The position numbers and the translations under genes are program-made. A model generated the notes under the pieces. It saw only the letters and a program-made list of their open reading frames with translations, searched no databases and was not told the origin of the DNA. 64,000 nt of DNA from Mahella australiensis 50-1 BON (lineage in GTDB: Bacteria > Bacillota > Clostridia > Mahellales > Mahellaceae): the NCBI RefSeq assembly GCF_000213255.1, contig NC_015520.1, positions 2,783,349 to 2,847,348 of the forward strand, written 5' to 3'. Shown here one piece after another: positions 16,538 through 24,997 of the stretch; position 1 is the first letter of the stretch, and each line of letters starts with the position of its first letter.

Positions 16538-17137
16538 CCTGCGATTCGTAATATGTAACTGAAACGGGTGGCATAAAGCAATGCAAATGATATAAAGCCG
16601 GAGAACGCCTTGAAATATTGCGTAGGCGTACTCAACGAGTGCGGCATAGAGCAAGCGTAGGTCGGGCATGGACGCCTGACCAGCCCGTAAGCAAACAGCC
16701 TGAAGCCGGAAGCAGGTCTTAGAACGTTTCGCTGTACGCTCTGCGAGCGCAATGTTGAACAGGCGTGGCCGAAGGCATGGACGCCGGAGGCAGACCGCCT
16801 GAGCACGGATGCGAATTGCGGCCGTTAGCCTGTTCGAGTGGAGCGAGCAGCTAAGCGTACAAGAAACATTCTTGTCCTGCGAAGGCCTTAGGCTATTGCG
16901 TGGCTAATTGCCGGCGTTAGCTTACTCAACCGAAACGAATTGTAAGTACGCAATCATTACGTGGCACAAGGCTTGACATATATGCTGAGCGGGCTTTTGA
17001 AGCGTAGGACCACAGCAATCTTTGATTGCGTAGTAGTCCAGCTTCACAGCCGTAGCGAGGTATATATGTCAAGCCTGTAGCGGGCGTAGGATTTATATCA
17101 TTGCATGCGCTGAATTTGTTATATTACGAATTACAGG
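16538..17137. ncRNA. 600-nt non-coding element bounded by long imperfect inverted repeats
   Basis: Left end CCTGCGATTCGTAATATGTAAC (16538-16559) plus CAATGCAAATGATATAAA (16579-16596) pairs, in order, with TTTATATCATTGCATG (17092-17107) and GTTATATTACGAATTACAGG (17118-17137). The interior is GC-richer than neighbours and full of nested stems. One arm is AGGCTTGACATATAT (16969-16983) with its exact complement at 17062-17076. That arm encloses TGAAGC/GCTTCA (16998-17003, 17041-17046), GGAC/GTCC and GCAATC-TTT-GATTGC (17015-17029). No credible protein is encoded. It is either a large structured RNA or a MITE-like element; strand is undecided. Confidence 0.55.
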
Positions 17138-17156
17138 ACATATTGTGAATCGCGGT

Positions 17157-17474
17157 TCACACATAGCTCAAGATTATATATGCCGCCAATCCTACTATTA
17201 CAGGGATGAATAAGCTACGTTTGAATATGGCCGCTGCAAAGGCAGGTATAGAGGCTATAAGATAATGATTATTCAGATTTAGTTCTACATGCCCGTTTTG
17301 AACCAATATCGACGGAAATAATAACGCTGCCAATACCGCAACCGGTATATATTCCAGGAATTCGATAAACCAGCCCGGAAGTTTAAGCCTTGAAAGGCCT
17401 ACTGCCGGCAACATGCGCGGTATATATGTCACTATGAACATACCGATAAGGGCTATTATGAAATTTTTGTCCAT
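17157..17474 (-). CDS. azlD: AzlD-family branched-chain amino acid exporter subunit
   Basis: A 105-residue small subunit with about four transmembrane helices (FIIALIGMFIVTYIPRMLPAV, YIPVAVLAALLFPSIL, YLIASIPAFAAAIF, LFIPVIVGLAAYIILSYV). The TYIPRMLP motif is typical of AzlD. It pairs with AzlC to form a two-component exporter for branched-chain amino acids or analogues. Its start overlaps the azlC end by 19 bases, indicating coupled translation. Confidence 0.92.
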   Translation of the reverse strand: MDKNFIIALIGMFIVTYIPRMLPAVGLSRLKLPGWFIEFLEYIPVAVLAALLFPSILVQNGHVELNLNNHYLIASIPAFAAAIFKRSLFIPVIVGLAAYIILSYV

Positions 17475-18133
17475 CGGTTAAATAACACCCCCAAAGCAGC
17501 TCCTGCTACAGCCGATATTATAACGTTTCCATTGCCTGGTATAATGAATATAAGTGCTACGGACGACATTCCGGAAAATAAAGCTATGACAGCCTTGTAC
17601 CAACCCTTTAGTTGCATCATAAGAAGTGCTATATACATGGCAGGCAGCGTAAAATCGAGTCCTAAATTTATGTTGCTACCAATGGCTTGTCCTGATAAAG
17701 CGCCTATCAATGAGGAGATAACCCAGCCGAGATATGCGGTGATGAAGAGGCCTAAGAAATAAGCCCGGGTAGGCTGCTGACCATTTTCCAATTCAGTTAT
17801 GGATACTCCATAGGACTCATCGGTTATAAAAAAAGAAAGCATGGGTATCGAACGTCGAGGTATGGACTTAAAATACGTCGACAGCGAAGCGCTGTACAGC
17901 AAATGACGCAAATTTACCATGAATACAGTGGCTATAATAGACAATAGACTAGCGCCCGTATTTATCATGCCAGATGCTATGAACTGTGCTGAACCGGCAT
18001 ATACGACCAGCGACATGGCCACCGTTTGTGCGATGGTCATGCCGCCTTTTACCGATATCAACCCGTAGGCTATGCCGATTGGCATATAGCCCAGCATTAT
18101 GGGTAATGCGCTTTTGAAGCCTTCCTTATACAT
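17456..18133 (-). CDS. azlC: AzlC-family branched-chain amino acid exporter
   Basis: A 225-residue membrane protein of the AzlC/YgaZ family. LPIMLGYMPIGIAYGL near residues 10-25, SLVVYAGSAQFIA near 42, NLRHLLYSASL near 74 and SFFITDESYGVS near 100 are conserved family segments. GAGGTAGGGC precedes ATG 18133. It forms the exporter with AzlD, encoded next. The divergent holin-like gene starts about 170 bases away. Confidence 0.93.
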   Translation of the reverse strand: MYKEGFKSALPIMLGYMPIGIAYGLISVKGGMTIAQTVAMSLVVYAGSAQFIASGMINTGASLLSIIATVFMVNLRHLLYSASLSTYFKSIPRRSIPMLSFFITDESYGVSITELENGQQPTRAYFLGLFITAYLGWVISSLIGALSGQAIGSNINLGLDFTLPAMYIALLMMQLKGWYKAVIALFSGMSSVALIFIIPGNGNVIISAVAGAALGVLFNRWTKIS

Positions 18134-18233
18134 GCCCTACCTCACAAAAAGATATTTACAACTGCTATTATACCATTTTGGCTGCTCCTTTTATAGTGCT
18201 ATAATCTGCGATTCGCAATATGGAAAGTTCAGC

Positions 18234-18262
18234 TTGCAGAATAACCGTGTTTAAGTTATAAT
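18234..18262 (+). promoter_or_regulatory. Sigma-A promoter of the holin-like gene
   Basis: TTGCAG (18234-18239), a 17-base spacer and TATAAT (18257-18262) lie 45 bases before the start codon. Confidence 0.75.
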
Positions 18263-18306
18263 ATAAGCATAGAATATTTTTCTAAATAAAGTAGGAGATG
18301 ATAAAT

Positions 18307-18633
18307 ATGATAAGTGCTATTATTAAGCTCATCATTTCGGCAATAGTATTGCTGTTAGTAGGTGTCATAGTACCTGGATTCAGTGTGGCAGGCTTTTGGG
18401 GTGCTATCGTTGCATCAATAGTTATAATCGGGCTCAGTTATCTGGCAACGATGCTGTTTGGGAAAGATATGTCGCCCTATGGGAGAGGCTTTGTAAGCTT
18501 TTTATTATCCGCTATTGTGCTGTATCTCTCTCAGTTCATTGTTTCTTCGATAGACATGAACTTTTTAGGAGCATTATTGGCGTCTTTCGTTATAGGCCTT
18601 GTTGATGCTTTTATACCCACACAGTTTAGATAG
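18307..18633 (+). CDS. Four-helix phage-holin-IV-like membrane protein
   Basis: A 108-residue protein with four hydrophobic segments: IIKLIISAIVLLLVGVIVPG, FWGAIVASIVIIGLSYLATM, GFVSFLLSAIVLYLSQFIV and LGALLASFVIGLVDAFIP. It carries the F.V.GFWGAIVAS and short GKD linker typical of the 'phage holin family 4 superfamily IV' (Pfam) proteins found outside phages in many Firmicutes. Start chosen at ATG 18307 because AGGAG (18293-18297) is 9 nt away; ATG 18298 would touch it. Real function in the chromosome is unknown. It has a clear promoter and terminator of its own. Confidence 0.8.
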   Translation: MISAIIKLIISAIVLLLVGVIVPGFSVAGFWGAIVASIVIIGLSYLATMLFGKDMSPYGRGFVSFLLSAIVLYLSQFIVSSIDMNFLGALLASFVIGLVDAFIPTQFR

Positions 18634-18687
18634 TCTGTAACGGAAGAAGATAATTTATCGGCGGTATACCGGCGTTCGCATTGATTA

Positions 18688-18815
18688 TGGTATACAGCCG
18701 TTCGCATAGAGCGCAAAAACCGGGGTAATTCCCCGGTTTTTAATGTCACATTTATAACGTTTCCGCGGTCTGCAGGCAAGATTACGCTATAAGCACATGT
18801 CTGCCATGTAATGGT
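18688..18815. repeat. Degraded copy of the sdpI 3' end, terminator and SGNH-hydrolase 3' end
   Basis: From TATACAGCCGTTCGCAT to about 18815 the sequence follows 14437-14570 closely: CCGTTCGCATA, GCGCAAAA, the CCGGGGTAAT hairpin, AATGTCA, TTCCGC and CAAGATT-CGCTATAAGC-CATGTC. The original is the end of sdpI, the terminator and the last codons of the esterase. The copy ends next to the intact alpha-xylosidase, while the original is followed by the broken alpha-xylosidase tail at 15200-15342. Confidence 0.85.
18715..18741. terminator. Bidirectional terminator between holin-like gene and alpha-xylosidase
   Basis: AAAAACCGGGG (18715-18725) pairs perfectly with CCCCGGTTTTT (18731-18741), loop TAATT, with A/T runs on both sides. 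It can end both the holin-like gene (+) and the xylosidase transporter operon (-). Both differences from the copy at 14463-14489 fall in paired or loop positions that keep the stem intact. Confidence 0.85.
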
Positions 18816-18842
18816 GGGATATATAGTAGTGCAAACAGCAGC

Positions 18843-21158
18843 TTATCCCAGCACACAGGTAACATCCTCTAATCCGTCGTCTATAAGCAACTCCGCTCCT
18901 AGGCCGGTTGCTTTTATCTTTGCTCCGTCTGCCTGTGTCACTGCGAATACATTGCGCAGCAGCACCGACAAACCATTCACCTTACCGTTAAAGTGCATGT
19001 GTACTGTGTCACCATCTTTTAACACTGTCGCTTTCAATATAAGGCTACCGTCCCTGTCATAAACTGTAGTTTGAGCCAATTTCCCGTCTTCCAGTTCAAA
19101 TGCATGAAGGGTCAGGCCGTCTCCGTATGCGTAGTCGGTAGTTTGGTCATTACTGCCAACAGGAATTATGGAATTTGGACGAACCATTAGAGGCAAACTC
19201 AAATAGTTATGCTTCTCATGCTGCCATCTGCCTCCTTCCACGACTTTATTGGAGATAAAATTCGTCCAGTATCCGTCAGGCAGATAATAATCCACTGTGC
19301 TGTCATCGTGAAAGATAGGTGCTATCAATAGAGAATCGCCCAACATATACTGTCTGTCCAACCAAGCGCAGTTTGCGTCTTCAGGGAATTCCAGTACCAT
19401 GCTGCGCATAGATGGTATCCCTCTCTGAGCAGTGATGCAGGCCATGCTGTATAGATATGGCATCAAAGAACATTTCAACTCTGTAAAATGCCTCACCACG
19501 TCGACAGCTTCTTCATCGAACAACCACGGCACGCGATATGAACCACTGCCGTGTAGCCTGCTATGAGTGGATAACAGGCCGAAAGCAGCCCACCGCTTGT
19601 AAAGGTCCGGTGTAGCCGTGCTTTCAAAACCGCTTATATCGTGACTCCAAAAGCCAAATCCGGACATGGCCAATGATAATCCGCCGCGCAGGCTTTCGGC
19701 CATCGAGTAATATTCGGAATCGCAGTCACCACCCCAGTGTACCGGGAATTTCTGGCTGCCGGCTGTAGCGCTGCGCGCAAATACGAGTGCGTTGTTCTCG
19801 CCTTTGTTTTTCTTCACAAGCTTAAATACGGTTTTATTATACAAATAGGTATAATAATTATGCATCTTTATAGGATCGCTGCCATCGAAATAAACCACAT
19901 CGGTCGGAATTCTTTCCCCAAAATCTGTCTTGAAACAATCCACACCCATATCCATTAACCTTTGTAATTTACTGCAATACCACTCGCAAGCAGCCGGATT
20001 GGTAAAATCCACAAGTCCCATGCCCGGTTGCCACATATCCCATTGCCATACATCCCCATTTTGTCGCTTAAGCAGATAGCCGTTTTGCTTGCCCTCCTCA
20101 AATAAAGGTGATTTCTGTGCGATATAAGGATTGATCCATACGCATATTTTGAGTCCCTTTTCTTTTAACCGCGCCAACATGCCAGCCGGATCGGGAAATT
20201 GGCGCTCATCCCATTCGAAGTTACACCATTCGTATTCTTTCATCCAGAAGCAATCGAAATGGAATACGCTCAACGGTATGCCGCGCTGCGTCATACCATC
20301 TATGAAGGAATTAACTGTCTTCTCATCATAATCAGTAGTAAACGATGTAGAAAGCCACAGGCCGAATGACCATGCCGGAGGCAGCGCCGGCCGCCCGGTC
20401 AAAGCGGTATAATTCTCCAGCACCCCTTTCATGTCATCTCCGCCTATAACCATATAATCCAGTTTCTCACCAGGCACGCTAAATTGCACCCTGGACACCA
20501 CTTCAGATGCTATCTCGTACGAGACACGACCAGTATCGTTGACAAAAACACCATAACCTTTATTGGTCATGTAAAATGGTATATTCTTATACGCCTGTTC
20601 CGATGCCGTTCCGCCGTCCTCATTCCATATATCCACGACCTGGCCGTTTTTTACGAAAGGTGTGAAACGCTCACCGAGGCCGTAGACAGTTTCTCCCACG
20701 TCTAAGGCCAGTTGCTCGCGCATATATACGCCATCCGGCGCCGTAATATATCCGAGCTGCCTATTGCCGGTGGATGTAAGAAGCCGGCCGTCATAAATGT
20801 ATTGTATCTTAAAATCCCTTTTGCATATCCTTGCACAGAGCTTGCCGCTGGATATGGTTATCTCATCGTCGGTTTCGACAACACCGAGAGGATATGACTC
20901 ATCGGCCAGCTCAAACGACGGCTCTTTTTGTGTACCACCTGTAAAGTGATAAGCCTGAACGCGTATGATATTCTCGCGCGGAGAGCTGAAACGTATGGTA
21001 AGCAGAGGTCCCCCCAACGTCTGCCCACGGTGCATTATCTTTACCGGCGGGCAGTAAACAGTAACCGAATTATCGTCCCTCTTTACATCATACACCTCAG
21101 CAGCGTTATAGATATTTACACCCTTTTTCTTCAACCAATAACCATCTGTAAACTTCAT
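18843..21158 (-). CDS. Alpha-xylosidase, glycoside hydrolase family 31 (YicI/XylS-like)
   Basis: A 771-residue cytoplasmic exo-enzyme removing alpha-linked xylose from the non-reducing end of isoprimeverose or xyloglucan oligosaccharides. The nucleophile Asp is in DCFKTDFGERIPTD (about residue 409), where KTDFGERIP is characteristic of YicI-type xylosidases. The acid/base Asp is in WGGDCDSEYYSMAES near 475. Length fits the family (YicI is about 770). The start is the second ATG (21158), 6 nt after GAGG; ATG 21164 overlaps the site. It lies 33 bases after the ABC permease gene, so it is co-transcribed with an importer. A broken copy of its last 47 codons lies at 15200-15342. Confidence 0.92.
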   Translation of the reverse strand: MKFTDGYWLKKKGVNIYNAAEVYDVKRDDNSVTVYCPPVKIMHRGQTLGGPLLTIRFSSPRENIIRVQAYHFTGGTQKEPSFELADESYPLGVVETDDEITISSGKLCARICKRDFKIQYIYDGRLLTSTGNRQLGYITAPDGVYMREQLALDVGETVYGLGERFTPFVKNGQVVDIWNEDGGTASEQAYKNIPFYMTNKGYGVFVNDTGRVSYEIASEVVSRVQFSVPGEKLDYMVIGGDDMKGVLENYTALTGRPALPPAWSFGLWLSTSFTTDYDEKTVNSFIDGMTQRGIPLSVFHFDCFWMKEYEWCNFEWDERQFPDPAGMLARLKEKGLKICVWINPYIAQKSPLFEEGKQNGYLLKRQNGDVWQWDMWQPGMGLVDFTNPAACEWYCSKLQRLMDMGVDCFKTDFGERIPTDVVYFDGSDPIKMHNYYTYLYNKTVFKLVKKNKGENNALVFARSATAGSQKFPVHWGGDCDSEYYSMAESLRGGLSLAMSGFGFWSHDISGFESTATPDLYKRWAAFGLLSTHSRLHGSGSYRVPWLFDEEAVDVVRHFTELKCSLMPYLYSMACITAQRGIPSMRSMVLEFPEDANCAWLDRQYMLGDSLLIAPIFHDDSTVDYYLPDGYWTNFISNKVVEGGRWQHEKHNYLSLPLMVRPNSIIPVGSNDQTTDYAYGDGLTLHAFELEDGKLAQTTVYDRDGSLILKATVLKDGDTVHMHFNGKVNGLSVLLRNVFAVTQADGAKIKATGLGAELLIDDGLEDVTCVLG

Positions 21159-21191
21159 ATACATCCTCTTCCTAACTAAGATTCTTTTAAA

Positions 21192-22079
21192 CTATTCTTT
21201 AACTGCCCCAAGCATTATACCTGTAACAAAATACTTTTGCAAGAACGGATATACTATGAGCACTGGAGTTATGGCGATAAACACTTTCGCAGCATTTAAA
21301 GACTTATTGGATAACTCCGAAAGCCTCTTATATTGATCCGGCGTTAGAGTCGTATCACTCGGTATGCTGACAACTAGCTGCTGAATGTATGTCTGCAACG
21401 GATATTTTGACGCATCGCTCATCAAAACCAAACCGTTGAAGAACTCATTCCAATGATAGACCCCCGTAAATAGGGTAACTGTAGCGATAACCGGCAGCGA
21501 ACACGGAACAACGATGCCGAACAAAATACGCCACGGCCCGGCTCCGTCTATAACAGCCGCTTCCTCTATATCGGCAGGCAAATTGCGGAAGAAATTCATA
21601 AGCAGAATAACATTGAAAACAGGCAAACCGCCAGCTAAAACCAACGCCCATATGGTATCCAGCAAATGATAGCTTTTAACAGTAAGATACCATGGTATCA
21701 ACCCACCATTGAACAACATGCAAAAAATAACAATCCACATAAATATATCACGGGCCTTGAAATCTCGTTTTGACTTAGAAAGCGGATAGGCCATCATTAT
21801 CATCACGAGAAGGGATAATCCCGTACCCAAAACTACGCGCTGGATGGATATCCAGAACGAATTAAAAAACTTTATATCGCTCATTATCTCTCTATATGAA
21901 GCGAGTGAAAAACCAATCGGATAAAATGTAACCAAACCTGCATTAGCCGCCGATTTAACCGAAATAGACAGCGAAAAAGTATACCAAAGGGGGTACAGGC
22001 AGGATAAAGTCAAAATCGTAAGAATTATTATATTTACTATATTAAAAATACGTGATCCAAGCGTTTTGTTTTGAACCAT
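21192..22079 (-). CDS. CUT1 ABC sugar permease, MalG/LplC type
   Basis: A 295-residue inner-membrane permease with six transmembrane helices. The EAA loop contacting the ATPase is IEEAAVIDGAGPWRILFGIVVP near residues 178-199. The C-terminal KYFVTGIMLGAVKE is typical of the LplC/YtcP subgroup. It pairs with the permease encoded just upstream and the lipoprotein at 23081-24805. No ATPase is encoded here; such systems share an MsmX-type ATPase. Gap to the upstream gene is 11 bases. Confidence 0.93.
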   Translation of the reverse strand: MVQNKTLGSRIFNIVNIIILTILTLSCLYPLWYTFSLSISVKSAANAGLVTFYPIGFSLASYREIMSDIKFFNSFWISIQRVVLGTGLSLLVMIMMAYPLSKSKRDFKARDIFMWIVIFCMLFNGGLIPWYLTVKSYHLLDTIWALVLAGGLPVFNVILLMNFFRNLPADIEEAAVIDGAGPWRILFGIVVPCSLPVIATVTLFTGVYHWNEFFNGLVLMSDASKYPLQTYIQQLVVSIPSDTTLTPDQYKRLSELSNKSLNAAKVFIAITPVLIVYPFLQKYFVTGIMLGAVKE

Positions 22080-22090
22080 GAGGTTACCTC

Positions 22091-22987
22091 CTAAAATATT
22101 CTATAATCCGCAAACTTATACGCTAATACATAAGATACCGTAATCAATATAAAGCTAACGGCTGACTTAAGCAAACCGGCCGCCGTAGCGAGCGAAAATT
22201 GCAAGTTTTGCAATCCTAAACGGTATATCCATGTATCAAGTATGTCTCCGGTAGAATAGACTAATGGATTATATAAATTATAGACCTGATCGAAACCGGC
22301 ATTAAGGATATTCCCGAGGGCCAATACACCTAAAAGTACAATAGTCGGTGTCAGTTCTGGCAAAGTTATATGCCACATACTCTGCCATCGGTTAGCACCA
22401 TCTATAGCGGCTGCCTCATAAAGATTCGGATTCACAGAAGTAAGAGCGGCCAGAAATATAACAGCATTATAGCCGAATTCTTTCCATACATCGGTTCCGA
22501 TAAGCAACTCACGAAAGATAGATGGATCAGCCATAAAAAGCCTGGGTTGTGCACCAAACCAACCAGCAATAGTATTTACAACGCCATTATAACCAAAAAT
22601 GCCTATTACAATGGTAGCCATAATGACCCACGACAAAAAATGGGGTACAAAAACAACTGTTTGAACAAATTTCTTATAGCGTAAGCTTCTAACCTCGTTA
22701 AGCAATAAAGCAAATGTCAGAGGCACAATCAAATTCAATACGATTTTGCCTATAGAAATAATAAGCGTATTGATGATAACCTGTTTACTATCATCCAATT
22801 GAAATAAATAACGGAAGTTTTCCAAACCAATCCATTCAGAATGCAAGATACCTTGTCCCGGATTGTAATCCTGAAATGCCATAATTATGCCAAACATCGG
22901 TACAATGCTGAACAATAAAAGCCATAGCATGCCAGGCAACATCATCAAATAATAATGCTTTTGAATTCCTATTTTCCTAGTTTTCAT
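22091..22987 (-). CDS. CUT1 ABC sugar permease, MalF/LplB type
   Basis: A 298-residue permease with about six helices. The N-terminal segment HYYLMMLPGMLWLLLFSIVPMFGIIMAFQDYNP is typical of LplB/YteP proteins. The EAA loop is LYEAAAIDGANRWQSMWHITLPE near residues 183-205. It is the partner of the 21192-22079 permease. A 9-bp hairpin lies between it and the binding-protein gene, which probably lowers its expression relative to that gene. Confidence 0.93.
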   Translation of the reverse strand: MKTRKIGIQKHYYLMMLPGMLWLLLFSIVPMFGIIMAFQDYNPGQGILHSEWIGLENFRYLFQLDDSKQVIINTLIISIGKIVLNLIVPLTFALLLNEVRSLRYKKFVQTVVFVPHFLSWVIMATIVIGIFGYNGVVNTIAGWFGAQPRLFMADPSIFRELLIGTDVWKEFGYNAVIFLAALTSVNPNLYEAAAIDGANRWQSMWHITLPELTPTIVLLGVLALGNILNAGFDQVYNLYNPLVYSTGDILDTWIYRLGLQNLQFSLATAAGLLKSAVSFILITVSYVLAYKFADYRIF

Positions 22988-23022
22988 GCCAAATTCTCCT
23001 CACAAATATACGATCATATTAT

Positions 23023-23051
23023 ATAAGGCGCCGGTTATTCCAGCGCCTTAT
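23023..23051 (-). other. Intercistronic hairpin after the first solute-binding protein gene
   Basis: ATAAGGCGC (23023-23031) and GCGCCTTAT (23043-23051) form a 9-bp stem between the binding-protein stop and the permease start. It has no strong T-run, so it fits a processing or partial-termination site that keeps binding protein in excess. Confidence 0.65.
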
Positions 23052-23080
23052 TATCTTTATTAAACGAGTAACGATAAATT

Positions 23081-24805
23081 TTACTTTTTGCTCTTATCGT
23101 ACTCTGCCTGTACTTCGGCCGTTATCTCGTCTCCGCCCTGTGCTTTCCACTTGGTAACAAACTCATCAAAAGCACTAGACGGCTCTCCGAGTATAATCTT
23201 AAGGACAGTCTCATCCTCGAGCTTCTTGAGATTGGCCCATTTTCTCTCCATAGTATCGGTTTGGTTATATGTCACGCTGTAAACTTTTTTATCCGGCGTA
23301 ACGGTCGCGTAAGGGCGATCGCCAACCAGAAGAGCATACATGCGCTGGAAGTTACCAAAGTCTGTCTGATCGAAATCAGAGACATTCAATTCTTCGTTAG
23401 CCGATTTGACTACATTCTTCACCACTTTCGCGTCGGCATACATCAGCTTATATAGACTATTCGGTTTATTGTAATCCTCGGGCTGCGTTTCTCCTTTCAG
23501 CACCTTATGCAACTCTTTATACTCGTACTCGCACTCGTCGGCGGCTGCCATGACATTGCGCAATGGATACCATCCTATAGCTACCGATGTATCAAAAGTC
23601 CCTTCATCACGTACCAATGCGTTATTCATGATGATGATCGCTTTGGCCACATCCTCGCTAGCATCCTTGCTAATCAGGGTATAGGTGGTACCGACCGTCT
23701 TCATATGAACATTCCATTTACCGTCATCAGTATATACCGGATAGGCCTGCCAATTGGCATTTGGGTCATTTTTGAACGAATCTCCATTGCCATACCCGAG
23801 GCTCCACCACGGGCCAAAGAATATACCTGCTTGATTGGCGTTTACAGGTTCGGCCGAAGAATCTCGTGTACCCATTTCAGGATCTATCAATCCCTCTTTA
23901 TACCATTTGGCCAGAAGTTCCAAAGTCTTTTTCGTATTTTGGCTTAAGGTGCCATATGTTACCTTTCCAGTGCCATCATCCACCCAATATCCCGGATAAG
24001 CATCCATAGCTTGGAATACAGGATCAAATCCATGAGCATTATTCGATGACATCAGGAATGTACAATACGGGTAACTATTTTTATCCGGTCCGACAATGCC
24101 GATGGTATTGTCCCCAGCCATTTTATTATCTACAAACGCCTTAGCCGTTTTCTCAATGTCACTCAACGTTTTGGGTACCGGAAGGCTAAGCTTATCCAGC
24201 CAATCTTTGCGGATAAGCATAACATGCACACCATCCGTGTCAACGGTGACATTAGGAAGAGCAACCATCTTACCATCATAACTGGCATTCTCCATCGCGC
24301 GACCTTGTGTGCTGTCCATGATCTCTTTAACCTGAGACGAAGCAGTTTTATCAAATAACTCGGTGATATCGTATAACAGTCCCGACTTTGCCGCTTTTAC
24401 CATATAGGTACGATCGTTTGCGATCAATCCATCCGGCAGATCTCCAGATGCTATGGCAAGACTTACTTTTTGATTATAGTTATTACCTTGTGCCGCAGTC
24501 CAATCTACTATAACATTGATGTTATAGTTGTCCTTCAAATAACGCGTGTACTGATTATTCCCTGCGCTATCGCCGCTAGGCAATGTCTTATCTGTAGGGT
24601 CGACGCTCATACCAATATGCACATCGACAGGTTCAGGAAATTTTTGGAATGCGGCGGCGTCTCCCGTCAATTCAGACGTAGTATCTGTCGTAGCAGGATT
24701 ATTGCTTTCATCGGAACTCGGTTTTGTAGTATCGCCCGACGAACACGCCACTGCAACAATCGCCAGAACACCTATTAAGACAATAGCCAAAATCCTTCTT
24801 TTCAA
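23081..24805 (-). CDS. ABC extracellular sugar-binding lipoprotein (LplA-like, family 1)
   Basis: A 574-residue lipoprotein: MKRRILAIVLIGVLAIVAVAC with lipobox Cys21, then a Ser/Thr/Asp-rich linker. The mature part is a large type-1 solute-binding fold (WTAAQGNNYNQKVSLAIASGDLPD, GKMVALPN, TYTLISKDASEDVAKAIIIMNN). The size of over 550 residues matches the LplA/YtcQ group that serves plant-oligosaccharide importers. It heads an operon sbp-permease-permease-alpha-xylosidase, so a xylosyl-substituted oligosaccharide is a plausible ligand. A kinase/regulator pair is encoded directly upstream. Confidence 0.92.
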   Translation of the reverse strand: MKRRILAIVLIGVLAIVAVACSSGDTTKPSSDESNNPATTDTTSELTGDAAAFQKFPEPVDVHIGMSVDPTDKTLPSGDSAGNNQYTRYLKDNYNINVIVDWTAAQGNNYNQKVSLAIASGDLPDGLIANDRTYMVKAAKSGLLYDITELFDKTASSQVKEIMDSTQGRAMENASYDGKMVALPNVTVDTDGVHVMLIRKDWLDKLSLPVPKTLSDIEKTAKAFVDNKMAGDNTIGIVGPDKNSYPYCTFLMSSNNAHGFDPVFQAMDAYPGYWVDDGTGKVTYGTLSQNTKKTLELLAKWYKEGLIDPEMGTRDSSAEPVNANQAGIFFGPWWSLGYGNGDSFKNDPNANWQAYPVYTDDGKWNVHMKTVGTTYTLISKDASEDVAKAIIIMNNALVRDEGTFDTSVAIGWYPLRNVMAAADECEYEYKELHKVLKGETQPEDYNKPNSLYKLMYADAKVVKNVVKSANEELNVSDFDQTDFGNFQRMYALLVGDRPYATVTPDKKVYSVTYNQTDTMERKWANLKKLEDETVLKIILGEPSSAFDEFVTKWKAQGGDEITAEVQAEYDKSKK

Positions 24806-24997
24806 AATAACTCCTCCTCTTTTTTGAACGCCTTAAAAACCCAGATATCGGCTCTCAAGATTGTTCATATCGTTTGCATAATGATTGTACCTCTAAAACA
24901 ATTTCGGGTAAACGGTATATTGTTGTCTATTAATCATAATTTTTTTGGTTATTTCAAATATGCATGGCTGATTGGTAGGTATTTGTCACAGCATTGT

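Noticed and set aside
16432-16806. Minus-strand open frame of 124 codons overlapping the 600-nt element
   Set aside because: It overlaps the Rpn gene start and the structured repeats, has no ribosome binding site and shows no protein-like pattern.
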